A DNA stretch of 13,231 nucleotides from contig CAYTNY010000061.1 of the NCBI GenBank assembly GCA_964439215.1, positions 1-13,231 of the forward strand, written 5' to 3'. The notes beneath the pieces are model-generated. The model was not told where the DNA came from, searched no databases, and was given only the letters and a program-made list of their open reading frames with translations. Shown piece after piece: positions 7,383 to 13,231 of this stretch (positions within the stretch are counted from its first letter, which is position 1; every line of letters starts with the position of its first letter). This stretch comes from CAYTNY01 sp964439215. Lineage in GTDB: Bacteria > Oederibacteriota > PGYV01 > CAYTNY01. The position numbers and the translations under genes are program-made.

Positions 7383-7430
7383 AAAAAAAAGACTTCGATT
7401 TTATCAAGTGCAGCAATAAAACTTGTCATC
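7383..7430 (+). repeat. Composite intergenic repeat, part B, copy 2 (direct)
   Basis: This is the partner of 177-224, with 42 of 48 bases identical in the same orientation. It begins with eight A's and GACTTCGATTTTAT and ends with GCAATAAAACTTGTCATC. CAAGT (7405-7409) and ACTTG (7421-7425) can form a small stem. Confidence 0.85.
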
Positions 7431-7448
7431 CGGAAAAACAGTAGTTTT

Positions 7449-7488
7449 TTGAAAAAAGGTTGAAAAAAGGAAAGGAATGTACTATGAT
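7449..7488 (+). promoter_or_regulatory. Promoter with an overlapping tandem repeat
   Basis: TTGAAAAAAGG occurs twice in perfect tandem at 7449-7459 and 7460-7470. The second copy supplies the -35 box TTGAAA (7460-7465, five of six). Seventeen bases later comes TATGAT (7483-7488, five of six). Transcription would begin near 7495, about 39 bases before the ATG at 7534. The tandem copy upstream of the -35 could be an operator, an AT-rich UP-like element, or chance. Confidence 0.6.
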
Positions 7489-7533
7489 TAATATATATTT
7501 TAACGTAAAAAAAAAGAGTGAGGTGCTTGAAGT

Positions 7534-8094
7534 ATGAAACATTTAATTGTAACGGCAGTTGTTTTTCTTGTAATGGCAGGTTCGGTTCATGCGGCGTCCT
7601 GGACAAGCTGGGAAGATTATCAGGAGTATAAAGATATTAAGACCAAAGCATCAGAGGCTTCGGACAGCGGAGATACTTTAAATGCGGTGCTTAATTATAA
7701 AAAAGCCGCGGATCTTGCTTTAAAATCAGCAACTCCTGAAATTCAGGCCTGGCAGCTTAATAATGCGGCATATTCGCTTATTCAGAGATTTAAAGTGCTT
7801 ACCGGATATCAGCCGAAACTTGATGCTCTTGCTGAAATGGAGCCGAGCAAAGAGAAAATAGCATATCAGAAAGAAATAGCTGAATTATTCAAGGAACATA
7901 TCGGACTTTTGGAAGAGGCTCGGGAATTGCTGGAGAAAGCAGGCGGGCTTGAACTTACAGAAGGCCAGGGGCCGGAGCCTAAAATAAAAAGCAATACTGA
8001 TTATGTTAAATGGGTTGTTGATTTTACATATGATCAGCTGGGGGAAAAAAGACAGGAAAAAGAACAGGAAAAAGAACAGACCGAAACAGAATAA
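7534..8094 (+). CDS. Secreted helical protein of unknown function
   Basis: I do not recognise a named family. The product has 186 residues and a clear signal peptide at 1-20 (hydrophobic core, cleavage after VHA), with no lipobox cysteine, so it should be released to the periplasm or beyond. The mature part is mostly helical. Residues about 38-88 (SGDTLNAVLNYKKAADLAL, then QAWQLNNAAYSLIQRF) resemble a tetratricopeptide-type helix pair. A second charged helical stretch follows near 105-140. The C-terminus (about 170-186) is a hydrophilic KEQ/EKEQ repeat tail. The ATG has GAGGTG at 7520-7525 and its own promoter. A terminator follows, so this is a single-gene unit. A TPR-like adaptor or a small periplasmic coiled-coil protein are possibilities. 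Confidence 0.75.
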   Translation: MKHLIVTAVVFLVMAGSVHAASWTSWEDYQEYKDIKTKASEASDSGDTLNAVLNYKKAADLALKSATPEIQAWQLNNAAYSLIQRFKVLTGYQPKLDALAEMEPSKEKIAYQKEIAELFKEHIGLLEEARELLEKAGGLELTEGQGPEPKIKSNTDYVKWVVDFTYDQLGEKRQEKEQEKEQTETE

Positions 8095-8129
8095 AAAGAA
8101 TTTAAAAATAAAATAGATAGGATTTGATG

Positions 8130-8174
8130 AAAACAGGGATTTCCGTTTAATTAAACAGGGATCCCTGTTTTTTT
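8130..8174 (+). terminator. Terminator with two competing hairpins
   Basis: The sequence AAACAGGGAT occurs twice (8131-8140 and 8153-8162) before ATCCCTGTTTT (8161-8171) and a run of seven T's. The first copy with the downstream arm gives an 11-base stem (8130-8140 with 8161-8171). The second copy with the same arm gives an 18-base palindrome at 8153-8170. GTTTAATTAAAC (8145-8156) is a further palindrome in between. Only one of these can form at a time, and the long stem best fits an intrinsic terminator for the gene ending at 8094. Confidence 0.75.
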
Positions 8175-8201
8175 ATATAAGGCTTTGAAATTGCAGAGAA
8201 C

Positions 8202-8229
8202 TTGAAAACCGGTTTTTTTCTGCTATAAT
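8202..8229 (+). promoter_or_regulatory. Promoter for htpX
   Basis: TTGAAA (8202-8207) and TATAAT (8224-8229) are separated by 16 bases. The spacer contains AAAACCGGTTTT (8205-8216), a 12-base palindrome overlapping the -35, which could be a regulator site. No CIRCE-like or CpxR-type site was recognised. The leader of about 40 bases carries AAGGAGG at 8263-8269. Confidence 0.75.
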
Positions 8230-8275
8230 TTATCAGATATAAAAAGACTAAAAAACGCATACAAGGAGGATGAAA

Positions 8276-9118
8276 ATGAATTACATCAAGACAATGCTGC
8301 TTATGTCGGGGCTTGTTGTTATGTTCGGGCTTATAGGCAATGCGATAGGAGGGCGGCAGGGCATGATTATGGCTCTGGGCTTTGCCGTGGCTATGAATTT
8401 TTTCTCTTACTGGTTCTCTGATAAGATGGTTCTTTCGTCATACGGGGCAAAACCAATTGCAAAAAATCAGGCGCCGGAGCTTTATGACGCGGTGCGGAGA
8501 CTGTCCAAAAAAGCAGGGCTTCCCATGCCTAAAGTTTATATAATAAATGAGCAGATGCCCAATGCGTTTGCAACAGGAAGGAATCCCGATAATGCAGTAG
8601 TTGCGGTAACCGCGGGGCTTATGAAGATGCTTAATCAAAATGAACTTGAGGCTGTTTTAGCGCATGAACTTTCGCATGTGAAGCACAGGGATATTCTGAC
8701 CGCTACAATCGCGGCAACCGCTGCAGGAGCCATTACCGTGCTTGCAACCATAGGAAGATGGGCGATGATATTCGGCGGCGGCCGGGGCGATAACGCGGGA
8801 TTAAGCGACCTGCTTATGCTCATACTGGCGCCTATTGCCGCTGTTTTGGTGCAGATGATGATATCCAGAAATATGGAATATCACGCAGACAGAAAAGCCG
8901 CGGCAATAACAGGAAGGCCCCAGGATCTTATTTCGGCGCTTGAAAGAATTCATGCGGGAGTTAAAGAGGGTGTAAGAAAAAGAGTGCCTACGCACGCAAG
9001 CCCTTCAAATCAGCATATGCTTATCGCAAGTCCGTTTCTGGGCGGCATGCTCGGCGGGCTGTTTTCAACGCATCCGTCGCTTGAGCAGAGAAGGGCAGCG
9101 CTCCGGAAACTGATGTAA
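8276..9118 (+). CDS. htpX: Membrane zinc metalloprotease HtpX (M48 family)
   Basis: HtpX is an inner-membrane protease that degrades misfolded membrane proteins, acting with FtsH in stress tolerance. The product here has 280 residues, the usual length. Two N-terminal membrane helices lie at about 5-22 and 28-46. They are followed by the catalytic HELSH at 130-134 (zinc ligands H130 and H134, catalytic E131), two further hydrophobic segments at about 140-165 and 177-198, and the third zinc ligand E201 in EYHAD. The family ending STHPSLEQRRAALR is intact at the C-terminus. The ATG at 8276 is preferred over the in-frame ATG at 8270, because AAGGAGG ends at 8269 and leaves a proper six-base spacing only for the former. 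The stop lies one base before the N run, so nothing can be said about what follows it. Confidence 0.97.
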   Translation: MNYIKTMLLMSGLVVMFGLIGNAIGGRQGMIMALGFAVAMNFFSYWFSDKMVLSSYGAKPIAKNQAPELYDAVRRLSKKAGLPMPKVYIINEQMPNAFATGRNPDNAVVAVTAGLMKMLNQNELEAVLAHELSHVKHRDILTATIAATAAGAITVLATIGRWAMIFGGGRGDNAGLSDLLMLILAPIAAVLVQMMISRNMEYHADRKAAAITGRPQDLISALERIHAGVKEGVRKRVPTHASPSNQHMLIASPFLGGMLGGLFSTHPSLEQRRAALRKLM

Positions 9119-9119
9119 T

Positions 9120-9219
9120 NNNNNNNNNNNNNNNNNNNNNNNNNNNNNNNNNNNNNNNNNNNNNNNNNNNNNNNNNNNNNNNNNNNNNNNNNNNNNNNNN
9201 NNNNNNNNNNNNNNNNNNN
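9120..9219. other. Assembly gap of exactly 100 Ns
   Basis: Exactly 100 undetermined bases lie between the ends of htpX (+) and rsmB (-). A round 100 is a conventional placeholder for a gap of unknown size, so the true distance is unknown and the join between contigs rests on scaffolding. Both flanking genes end intact within a few bases of the gap. Confidence 0.97.
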
Positions 9220-9221
9220 GG

Positions 9222-10562
9222 TTATTTTTTGCGTGTGATTTGGGCTATGAAAAAACCGTCCATATTGTATCTGTTTCCGGGGAGAGACAGGAAAAATTTT
9301 CCGCTTGCGCATTCTTTGAGGGCGGGGATTTTTCCGGAGAGGTCTTCCAATTTATAATTTTTATCGGCCGCGAGAAACTTTTCTATGATTTTTTCGTTTT
9401 CCGCGGGGTTGATTGTGCAGGTTGAGTAAAACAGGCTGCCCCCTTTTTTGACCCATTTTTTGGCTGTGTTAAGTATTTTCAGCTGCAGTTTGGGGAATTC
9501 TTTGATTTCGTCTTCTGTAATGCACCATTTTTTTTCGGGATGTCTTCGTATTACTCCCAGAGCCGAGCATGGCGCGTCAATTATTATTTTATCCGCGCTG
9601 CTGTGGAATGCCGGTATGTCAACAGACGCGTCGTGGGCAAGCACCTGTATGTTTTTTAGGCCGAGTTTTGCTGTGTTGCTGTCTATCATTCTTATTCTTT
9701 TTTTGTCAGGGTCAATTGCAACTATCGGGGATTTATTTTTGCTGTATTGGGCCAAAAGAGCGGTCTTGCCGCCGGGAGCCGCGCCTATGTCCATAAGGGC
9801 CTCTCCGGGAGCGGGGTCTGCCATCGCGCCGAGCGCCTGAGAAGCCGCGTCCTGGATATAAAAGAGCCCGCTTATGAAGCTTTCGCTTCTGAATATGTTT
9901 TCGCCGCTTATAATCAGGCAGTTTTTCAGGAATTTCACGGGTTCGGCTGTTATGTTCTCCTCTTGCAGCTGTTTAATAAGGTCTGTTTTGGTTGTTTTTA
10001 AGGTATTTACCCGGACAAAAACAGGCGGTCTTTCATTTCCCGCGGAAAGAATACTTTCCGCGGTTTTTTCGCCGTAGTGCTTGAGGAAAAGTTTTATCAT
10101 CCAGGGTTCGTAGGAATATTTTATGCTGAAATAATCTGTTTTATTTTTGTCGGGGATACGGGGTTCTTTATCTTTGTTTCGTATGACGTTTCTCAAAACC
10201 GCGTTAACGAAACCCGAGACTTTCGGATGTATAAATTCTTTTGTGAGCTCCACGCAGGTGTTAATTGCCGCGTAATCGGGTATTGAGTCCATATGTTTGA
10301 TCTGGTAATAGCCTATGCGGAGGATATTTTTTGTTTTTGGGTCGGTTACGGGCTTTTTTATGAAAGAGGAGAGATGAAAATCTATAAAATTTTTGCCGCG
10401 GAGTATGCCGTAGACAAGTTCGTAAATCTTGCCTATATCGCGGTGTTCTTCATTTATGTCGGACATATTGTCTTCAATGGAGTCCTTTACCCAGCGGTGC
10501 GAGGAAAAGGCGTCATTAAGTATCTTGTATGAAATAAGACGGAAATCTTTTCTGTTTATCAA
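9222..10562 (-). CDS. rsmB: 16S rRNA (cytosine-967-C5)-methyltransferase RsmB
   Basis: RsmB (Sun/Fmu) uses S-adenosylmethionine to methylate C967 of 16S rRNA. The product has 446 residues, a full-length two-domain protein. A NusB-like RNA-binding domain lies at about 1-130 and the Rossmann methyltransferase domain at about 175-446. Motif I AAPGGKT lies at 261-267, an acidic D284 follows the next strand (VAIDPDKKR), motif IV is DAPCS at 329-333 with C332, and motif VI is STC at 380-382 with the expected nucleophile C382. NMDGFFIAQI near the end is a family signature. The start is TTG at 10562; AGGAGG (10577-10572 on this strand) sits nine bases upstream and no in-frame ATG competes. A TATTAT box at 10590-10585 lacks a good -35. 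The stop is two bases from the gap. It lies 123 bases after the surface-protein gene on the same strand. Confidence 0.97.
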   Translation of the reverse strand: MINRKDFRLISYKILNDAFSSHRWVKDSIEDNMSDINEEHRDIGKIYELVYGILRGKNFIDFHLSSFIKKPVTDPKTKNILRIGYYQIKHMDSIPDYAAINTCVELTKEFIHPKVSGFVNAVLRNVIRNKDKEPRIPDKNKTDYFSIKYSYEPWMIKLFLKHYGEKTAESILSAGNERPPVFVRVNTLKTTKTDLIKQLQEENITAEPVKFLKNCLIISGENIFRSESFISGLFYIQDAASQALGAMADPAPGEALMDIGAAPGGKTALLAQYSKNKSPIVAIDPDKKRIRMIDSNTAKLGLKNIQVLAHDASVDIPAFHSSADKIIIDAPCSALGVIRRHPEKKWCITEDEIKEFPKLQLKILNTAKKWVKKGGSLFYSTCTINPAENEKIIEKFLAADKNYKLEDLSGKIPALKECASGKFFLSLPGNRYNMDGFFIAQITRKK

Positions 10563-10643
10563 AAAAATATGCCTCCTGATATTTATAATAGAAATGTTAG
10601 CATAAAGAGAAATAAAAAAACAGCGTGAATTTTATGCGGTTTG

Positions 10644-10692
10644 CCGGAAAATTCCGGATGTTCCGGAGGATTAAATTTTTAAGATTTAATCC
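10644..10692. other. Hairpin cluster at the end of the surface-protein gene
   Basis: GGATTAAAT and ATTTAATCC (10668-10676 and 10684-10692) form a perfect nine-base stem that includes the TAA stop codon of the minus-strand gene. Next to it CCGGAA and TTCCGG (10644-10657) pair around two bases, and another TTCCGGA follows at 10661-10667. On the minus strand a run of seven T's appears only at 10620-10614, too far for a textbook intrinsic terminator. The cluster may end the transcript or stabilise its 3' end. Confidence 0.45.
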
Positions 10693-13231
10693 CTGACTAA
10701 AAACAGCTTTCCTTTATGGCTCCTGCTGTCAGTCTGATTGTTTATTATGAAGTAATATATGCCCGGGGATACATTTCTGCCGTAGCGGTTTTTGCAGTTC
10801 CAGTATGCTTTTACGTGCGGCGAGTGAATTGATGTTACTGACTCGCCTGAAACAGTGTATATCTGTATAACCGATCCCGGCACAATATTGTCAAATCTCA
10901 CAAGTGCGTCAGGAAGTGAGTTCATATTAAACGGATTCGGATAAACAACGGGCCTGCCCGCGGGGTAAAATGAAAGGGTTGAATACACAGGCGGGTGTTT
11001 CGGGCCCGGCGCAGGATACATCGGGTCGTTGTATTCAACTGCCGCAATATTTGTAAGGGGAAGTCCGTCAGGGTTCAGCTCCGTGATTTCCACGGTAAAA
11101 GAAATATGTATTTCGTTGGTGCCCGAGGGGCCGAGCAGCAGCGGATCTTCTGTTGCGGGGTTTGTTGAATAATCCCAGGATATTACGCCGTTTTCAATCA
11201 CCGGCGAAACCGATGTATCCGAACTTATGAATTCAACGCCGTACGGGAGCGAATCCCATACGGTTATATTTGAAATATCCTGATTCTCATAATTTGAAAT
11301 AACAATGTCATAAGTTATATGCGCGCCTATCTCGGGCCTGTCCCCGCGCACGGTCATTTCTATATCCGCCTCAACAGGCGAGGGGAGCGGGGTGGGCGTG
11401 TCGGTGAATGTTGCGGTATGCGTGAATGTGTTTGTGTAAGTGGGTGTTTCGGTCGGGGTAAATGTATCAGTATAAGTGTTTGTCGGCGTGAAAGTATCTG
11501 TATGAGTGTATGTTTCTGTGGGCGTTTGTGTGTCGGTATGAGTTTGGGTATGAGTAAAAGTTTTTGTTTGTGTGGGAGTCGGAGTATCTGTCGGAGTGAA
11601 ACTCGGAGTCTGAGTATCGGTGTGAGTATATGTATGTGTAGGTGTATCTGTTTCTGTGGGAGTATATGTATTTGTATGTGTTTCGCTGTGCGTGAAAGTC
11701 GGAGTCTGTGTGTGCGTGTGCGTGAAAGTCGGGCTTGGGCCTACTGTATCGGTGTATGTTTCCGTGGGTGTATGTGTTTCGGTGAATGTTTCGGTATGAG
11801 TGTGAGTTTCTGTTTCAGTATAAGTATAAGTGGGCGTATCTGTTTCTGTGTGGGTGTGAGTAAATGTCTCTGTTTCTGTTTCCGTGAAAGTGTCGGTAAA
11901 AGTGGGTGTGGGACCTTCTGTGTGAGTGTCTGTCTGGGTAGGCGTGTGTGTTTCGGTATGGGTATGTGTTTGGGTGTATGTTTCAGTGGAAGTTTCGGTA
12001 TGTGTGGAAGTTTCTGTTTCGGTGTGGGTCTCCGTAGGTGTATCTGTGGGTGTATAGGTGTGTGTTTCAGTATATGTTTCTGTGTATGTTTCGGTCGGCG
12101 TATCTGTTGCCGTGTCTGTATGTGTAAAAGTAGGAGTTTCTGTGAAAGGGTTGGTTGTGCAGTCTATTTGTACCGGTTCTTCGGTGTAGAGAGTAGGGAC
12201 GCCCATAGGCGCCGCATATGCGGTGTTAAGAATCTCCGTGCAGTTGGCGGTAACCACTCCGTACCATTCATATCTTAATGTTTCGTTGTACAGCATCATA
12301 TCAACAGAGGGCCAGGTTATTATGCCGCCTGATTCGGTTCCGCCGTCAGACGCGCCCGCAAAATCAATGCCCGCAGGCACAGGGTCGGATATTATTGTGT
12401 TAAAGGATGTATCAAGTTCAGTATGCCAGGAAGAGATATAATGCCCGTTGGAAAAAGAATCCTGGTTTGCCGGGGTGCCGTTTATGACGCCCGCGTATCC
12501 TGCCTGTACGGTCATTCCGGACATATTCGCGTCAGGGAAGAACGGGAAGTTCTGTGACTGGGATGCATCCATATAAATTCGTATTGTATCGTTGTCCAGT
12601 TCTATTTTCAGGTCAAAGTCGTTTTGTATAAGAAGATTTACTGTGGAGCCAACCTGAGTTGTTCCGTTCCAGAAGCGGAGTTCTCCGTTGCCCGGAGGGT
12701 TTGGCTTGAATGTAACGTATATGCCGCTGCCGAGTCCGGGGGTGCCTGTGTGGCGGAGAGCAATTCCGAAAACCGCGCTGCTCTCTATGTGGACATTTGT
12801 GATTATTGTACCGTTTGTGCCGTGGGAATAATCGTATACCATTGCCGTGTTCTGATTTCCGACAGACTGAACACTGCCGCTGCCTACACTCAGATCCGAA
12901 CCGCTTCCCATATTGGACCAGTCGCCCGGATTGGTTAAAGGCGCGTCAATAATTGAGCCGTATGTGTTTTCATATTCTATGGTATAGGTGACAGTGTCTC
13001 CTGTGCTGTAGAGTGATTCTGAGGCGGTTTTGGTAAGGGAGACAGGCATAGGCGTCGGAGTGGGAAGAGTATCAGATGTTATTGTCACCCTTTTTGCCGA
13101 GTAAACAGGAGCTTCCTTATCAGCGTCTATCATTGCCGTGTTATCCGCAAAAACCTGCCAGGGAGGCGAGAGCCCAGGATCGTTCGCAACGGCCCAGTAC
13201 TGAACCTGCCCGCATTCATTTACCTGCATAT
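10686..13231 (-). CDS. Giant surface protein, C-terminal part: DUF11 domains, Thr-X stalk, FlgD-like tail
   Basis: The gene is open at the window edge. The last in-frame ATG at 13229 has no visible ribosome-binding site and the first residues (CGQVQYW) look internal, so the N-terminus is missing. Of at least 847 residues: about 62-90 and 272-357 look like two halves of a DUF11-type cell-surface domain. About 95-270 is a beta-rich segment resembling a concanavalin/LamG-type sandwich, apparently inserted between the halves. About 362-615 is a threonine-X dipeptide repeat. About 618-735 is a second DUF11-like domain. The last 89 residues are a FlgD-like/T9SS-like tail with YPNPF, GIYYFII and a terminal KLFLVRD. 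Thr codons vary (ACT, ACA, ACC, ACG), so the stalk is not a recent microsatellite. The protein is probably a long adhesin- or stalk-like protein displayed on the cell surface. Its partner is unknown. Confidence 0.85.
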   Translation of the reverse strand, partial: MQVNECGQVQYWAVANDPGLSPPWQVFADNTAMIDADKEAPVYSAKRVTITSDTLPTPTPMPVSLTKTASESLYSTGDTVTYTIEYENTYGSIIDAPLTNPGDWSNMGSGSDLSVGSGSVQSVGNQNTAMVYDYSHGTNGTIITNVHIESSAVFGIALRHTGTPGLGSGIYVTFKPNPPGNGELRFWNGTTQVGSTVNLLIQNDFDLKIELDNDTIRIYMDASQSQNFPFFPDANMSGMTVQAGYAGVINGTPANQDSFSNGHYISSWHTELDTSFNTIISDPVPAGIDFAGASDGGTESGGIITWPSVDMMLYNETLRYEWYGVVTANCTEILNTAYAAPMGVPTLYTEEPVQIDCTTNPFTETPTFTHTDTATDTPTETYTETYTETHTYTPTDTPTETHTETETSTHTETSTETYTQTHTHTETHTPTQTDTHTEGPTPTFTDTFTETETETFTHTHTETDTPTYTYTETETHTHTETFTETHTPTETYTDTVGPSPTFTHTHTQTPTFTHSETHTNTYTPTETDTPTHTYTHTDTQTPSFTPTDTPTPTQTKTFTHTQTHTDTQTPTETYTHTDTFTPTNTYTDTFTPTETPTYTNTFTHTATFTDTPTPLPSPVEADIEMTVRGDRPEIGAHITYDIVISNYENQDISNITVWDSLPYGVEFISSDTSVSPVIENGVISWDYSTNPATEDPLLLGPSGTNEIHISFTVEITELNPDGLPLTNIAAVEYNDPMYPAPGPKHPPVYSTLSFYPAGRPVVYPNPFNMNSLPDALVRFDNIVPGSVIQIYTVSGESVTSIHSPHVKAYWNCKNRYGRNVSPGIYYFIINNQTDSRSHKGKLFLVRD
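11388..12146 (-). repeat. Thr-X dipeptide repeat tract, about 250 residues
   Basis: Threonine occupies nearly every second residue over about 250 residues. Between them come mostly E, H, P, Y, D, F, Q and N. At DNA level this gives a six-base periodicity and strong strand asymmetry: the + strand is rich in G and T, the coding strand in A and C. Two related interruptions (EGPTPTFTDT and VGPSPTFTHT), about 58 residues apart, replace one Thr by Gly without shifting the register. The tract joins two DUF11-like regions and is probably a stalk, perhaps O-glycosylated. Confidence 0.95.

Larger units (their letters stand above)
7212..7533. other. Intergenic region with repeat copy 2, a hairpin and a promoter
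   Basis: No gene is supported. From left to right it holds a small palindrome CCATCGATGG (7252-7261), repeat part A (7273-7334), a hairpin (7352-7371), repeat part B (7383-7430), a tandem 11-base repeat (7449-7470) and a promoter (7460-7488) for the gene at 7534. A 66-codon plus-strand open frame at 7263-7463 runs through the repeat parts and has no visible ribosome-binding site. No clear terminator with a T-tract follows the GT9 gene. Confidence 0.65.

Noticed and set aside
7263..7463. 66-codon plus-strand open frame
   Set aside because: It is repeat-derived, reads through a hairpin and an A8 run, and overlaps the promoter of the gene at 7534.
9010..9312. Minus-strand open frame running across the N run
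   Set aside because: It exists only because undetermined bases cannot contain stops.
11388..12146. Microsatellite, CRISPR array or other noncoding tandem repeat
   Set aside because: There are no constant repeats with unique spacers; the frame stays open throughout and synonymous codons vary, which fits a protein-level repeat.
11319..12278. 319-codon plus-strand open frame rich in Cys, Val and Gly
   Set aside because: It is the antisense shadow of the Thr-X codon repeat; the low stop frequency follows from the six-base periodicity. No start signals or plausible protein composition.
1..13231. tRNA, rRNA, riboswitch, transposase or integrase genes
   Set aside because: None was recognised on either strand by reading; no cloverleaf-like arms or catalytic transposase motifs were seen.

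Overview
The window reads as a piece of chromosome from an uncultured, Gram-negative-type (diderm) bacterium. Evidence: two PorV/PorQ-family outer-membrane beta-barrel proteins, two secreted proteins ending in a FlgD-like/type IX secretion (T9SS)-like C-terminal domain with a (Y/F)PNP motif, and a heptosyltransferase-type (GT9) glycosyltransferase. The combination of PorV paralogs, FlgD-like tails and very long Thr-X linkers resembles metagenome genomes of poorly cultured lineages such as Goldbacteria and relatives of the FCB group. That placement is a recollection-based inference, not a phylogeny. Exactly 100 Ns at 9120-9219 mark a scaffold join, so the order across that point is not proven.

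Layout. 1-316: no gene; a composite intergenic repeat and a promoter. 317-3265 (+): a tight operon of an FAD-dependent protoporphyrinogen-oxidase-like oxidoreductase, a GT2 dolichol-phosphate-mannose-synthase-like glycosyltransferase, and a PorV/PorQ-like barrel (1-nt gap, then an ATGA overlap). 3288-5054: a consensus promoter and a secreted seven-repeat beta-propeller with an Ig-like domain and a FlgD-like tail. 5075-5106: a strong hairpin terminator. 5138-7211: a second PorV/PorQ-like protein and a GT9 glycosyltransferase. 7212-7533: a second copy of the composite repeat and a promoter. 7534-8094: a small secreted helical protein of unknown function, then an unusual terminator. 8276-9118: the membrane zinc protease HtpX. 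After the gap, on the minus strand: the rRNA methyltransferase RsmB (9222-10562) and the 3' part of a giant surface protein (10686-13231, open at the window edge).

How the genes fit together. The 317-7211 block looks like a cell-envelope module: glycan-building enzymes beside two PorV-like outer-membrane proteins that bracket a tail-bearing secreted propeller. In the characterised T9SS, PorV receives tail-bearing cargo, and cargo is attached to a surface glycan. A related secretion and surface-display route is the most interesting hypothesis here. No core T9SS component (PorK/L/M/N, SprA/Sov, PorU) lies in the window. HtpX and RsmB are ordinary housekeeping genes. The final gene is a second tail-bearing surface protein, with a Thr-X stalk of about 250 residues and a beta-sandwich-like domain that appears to be inserted into a DUF11-type domain.
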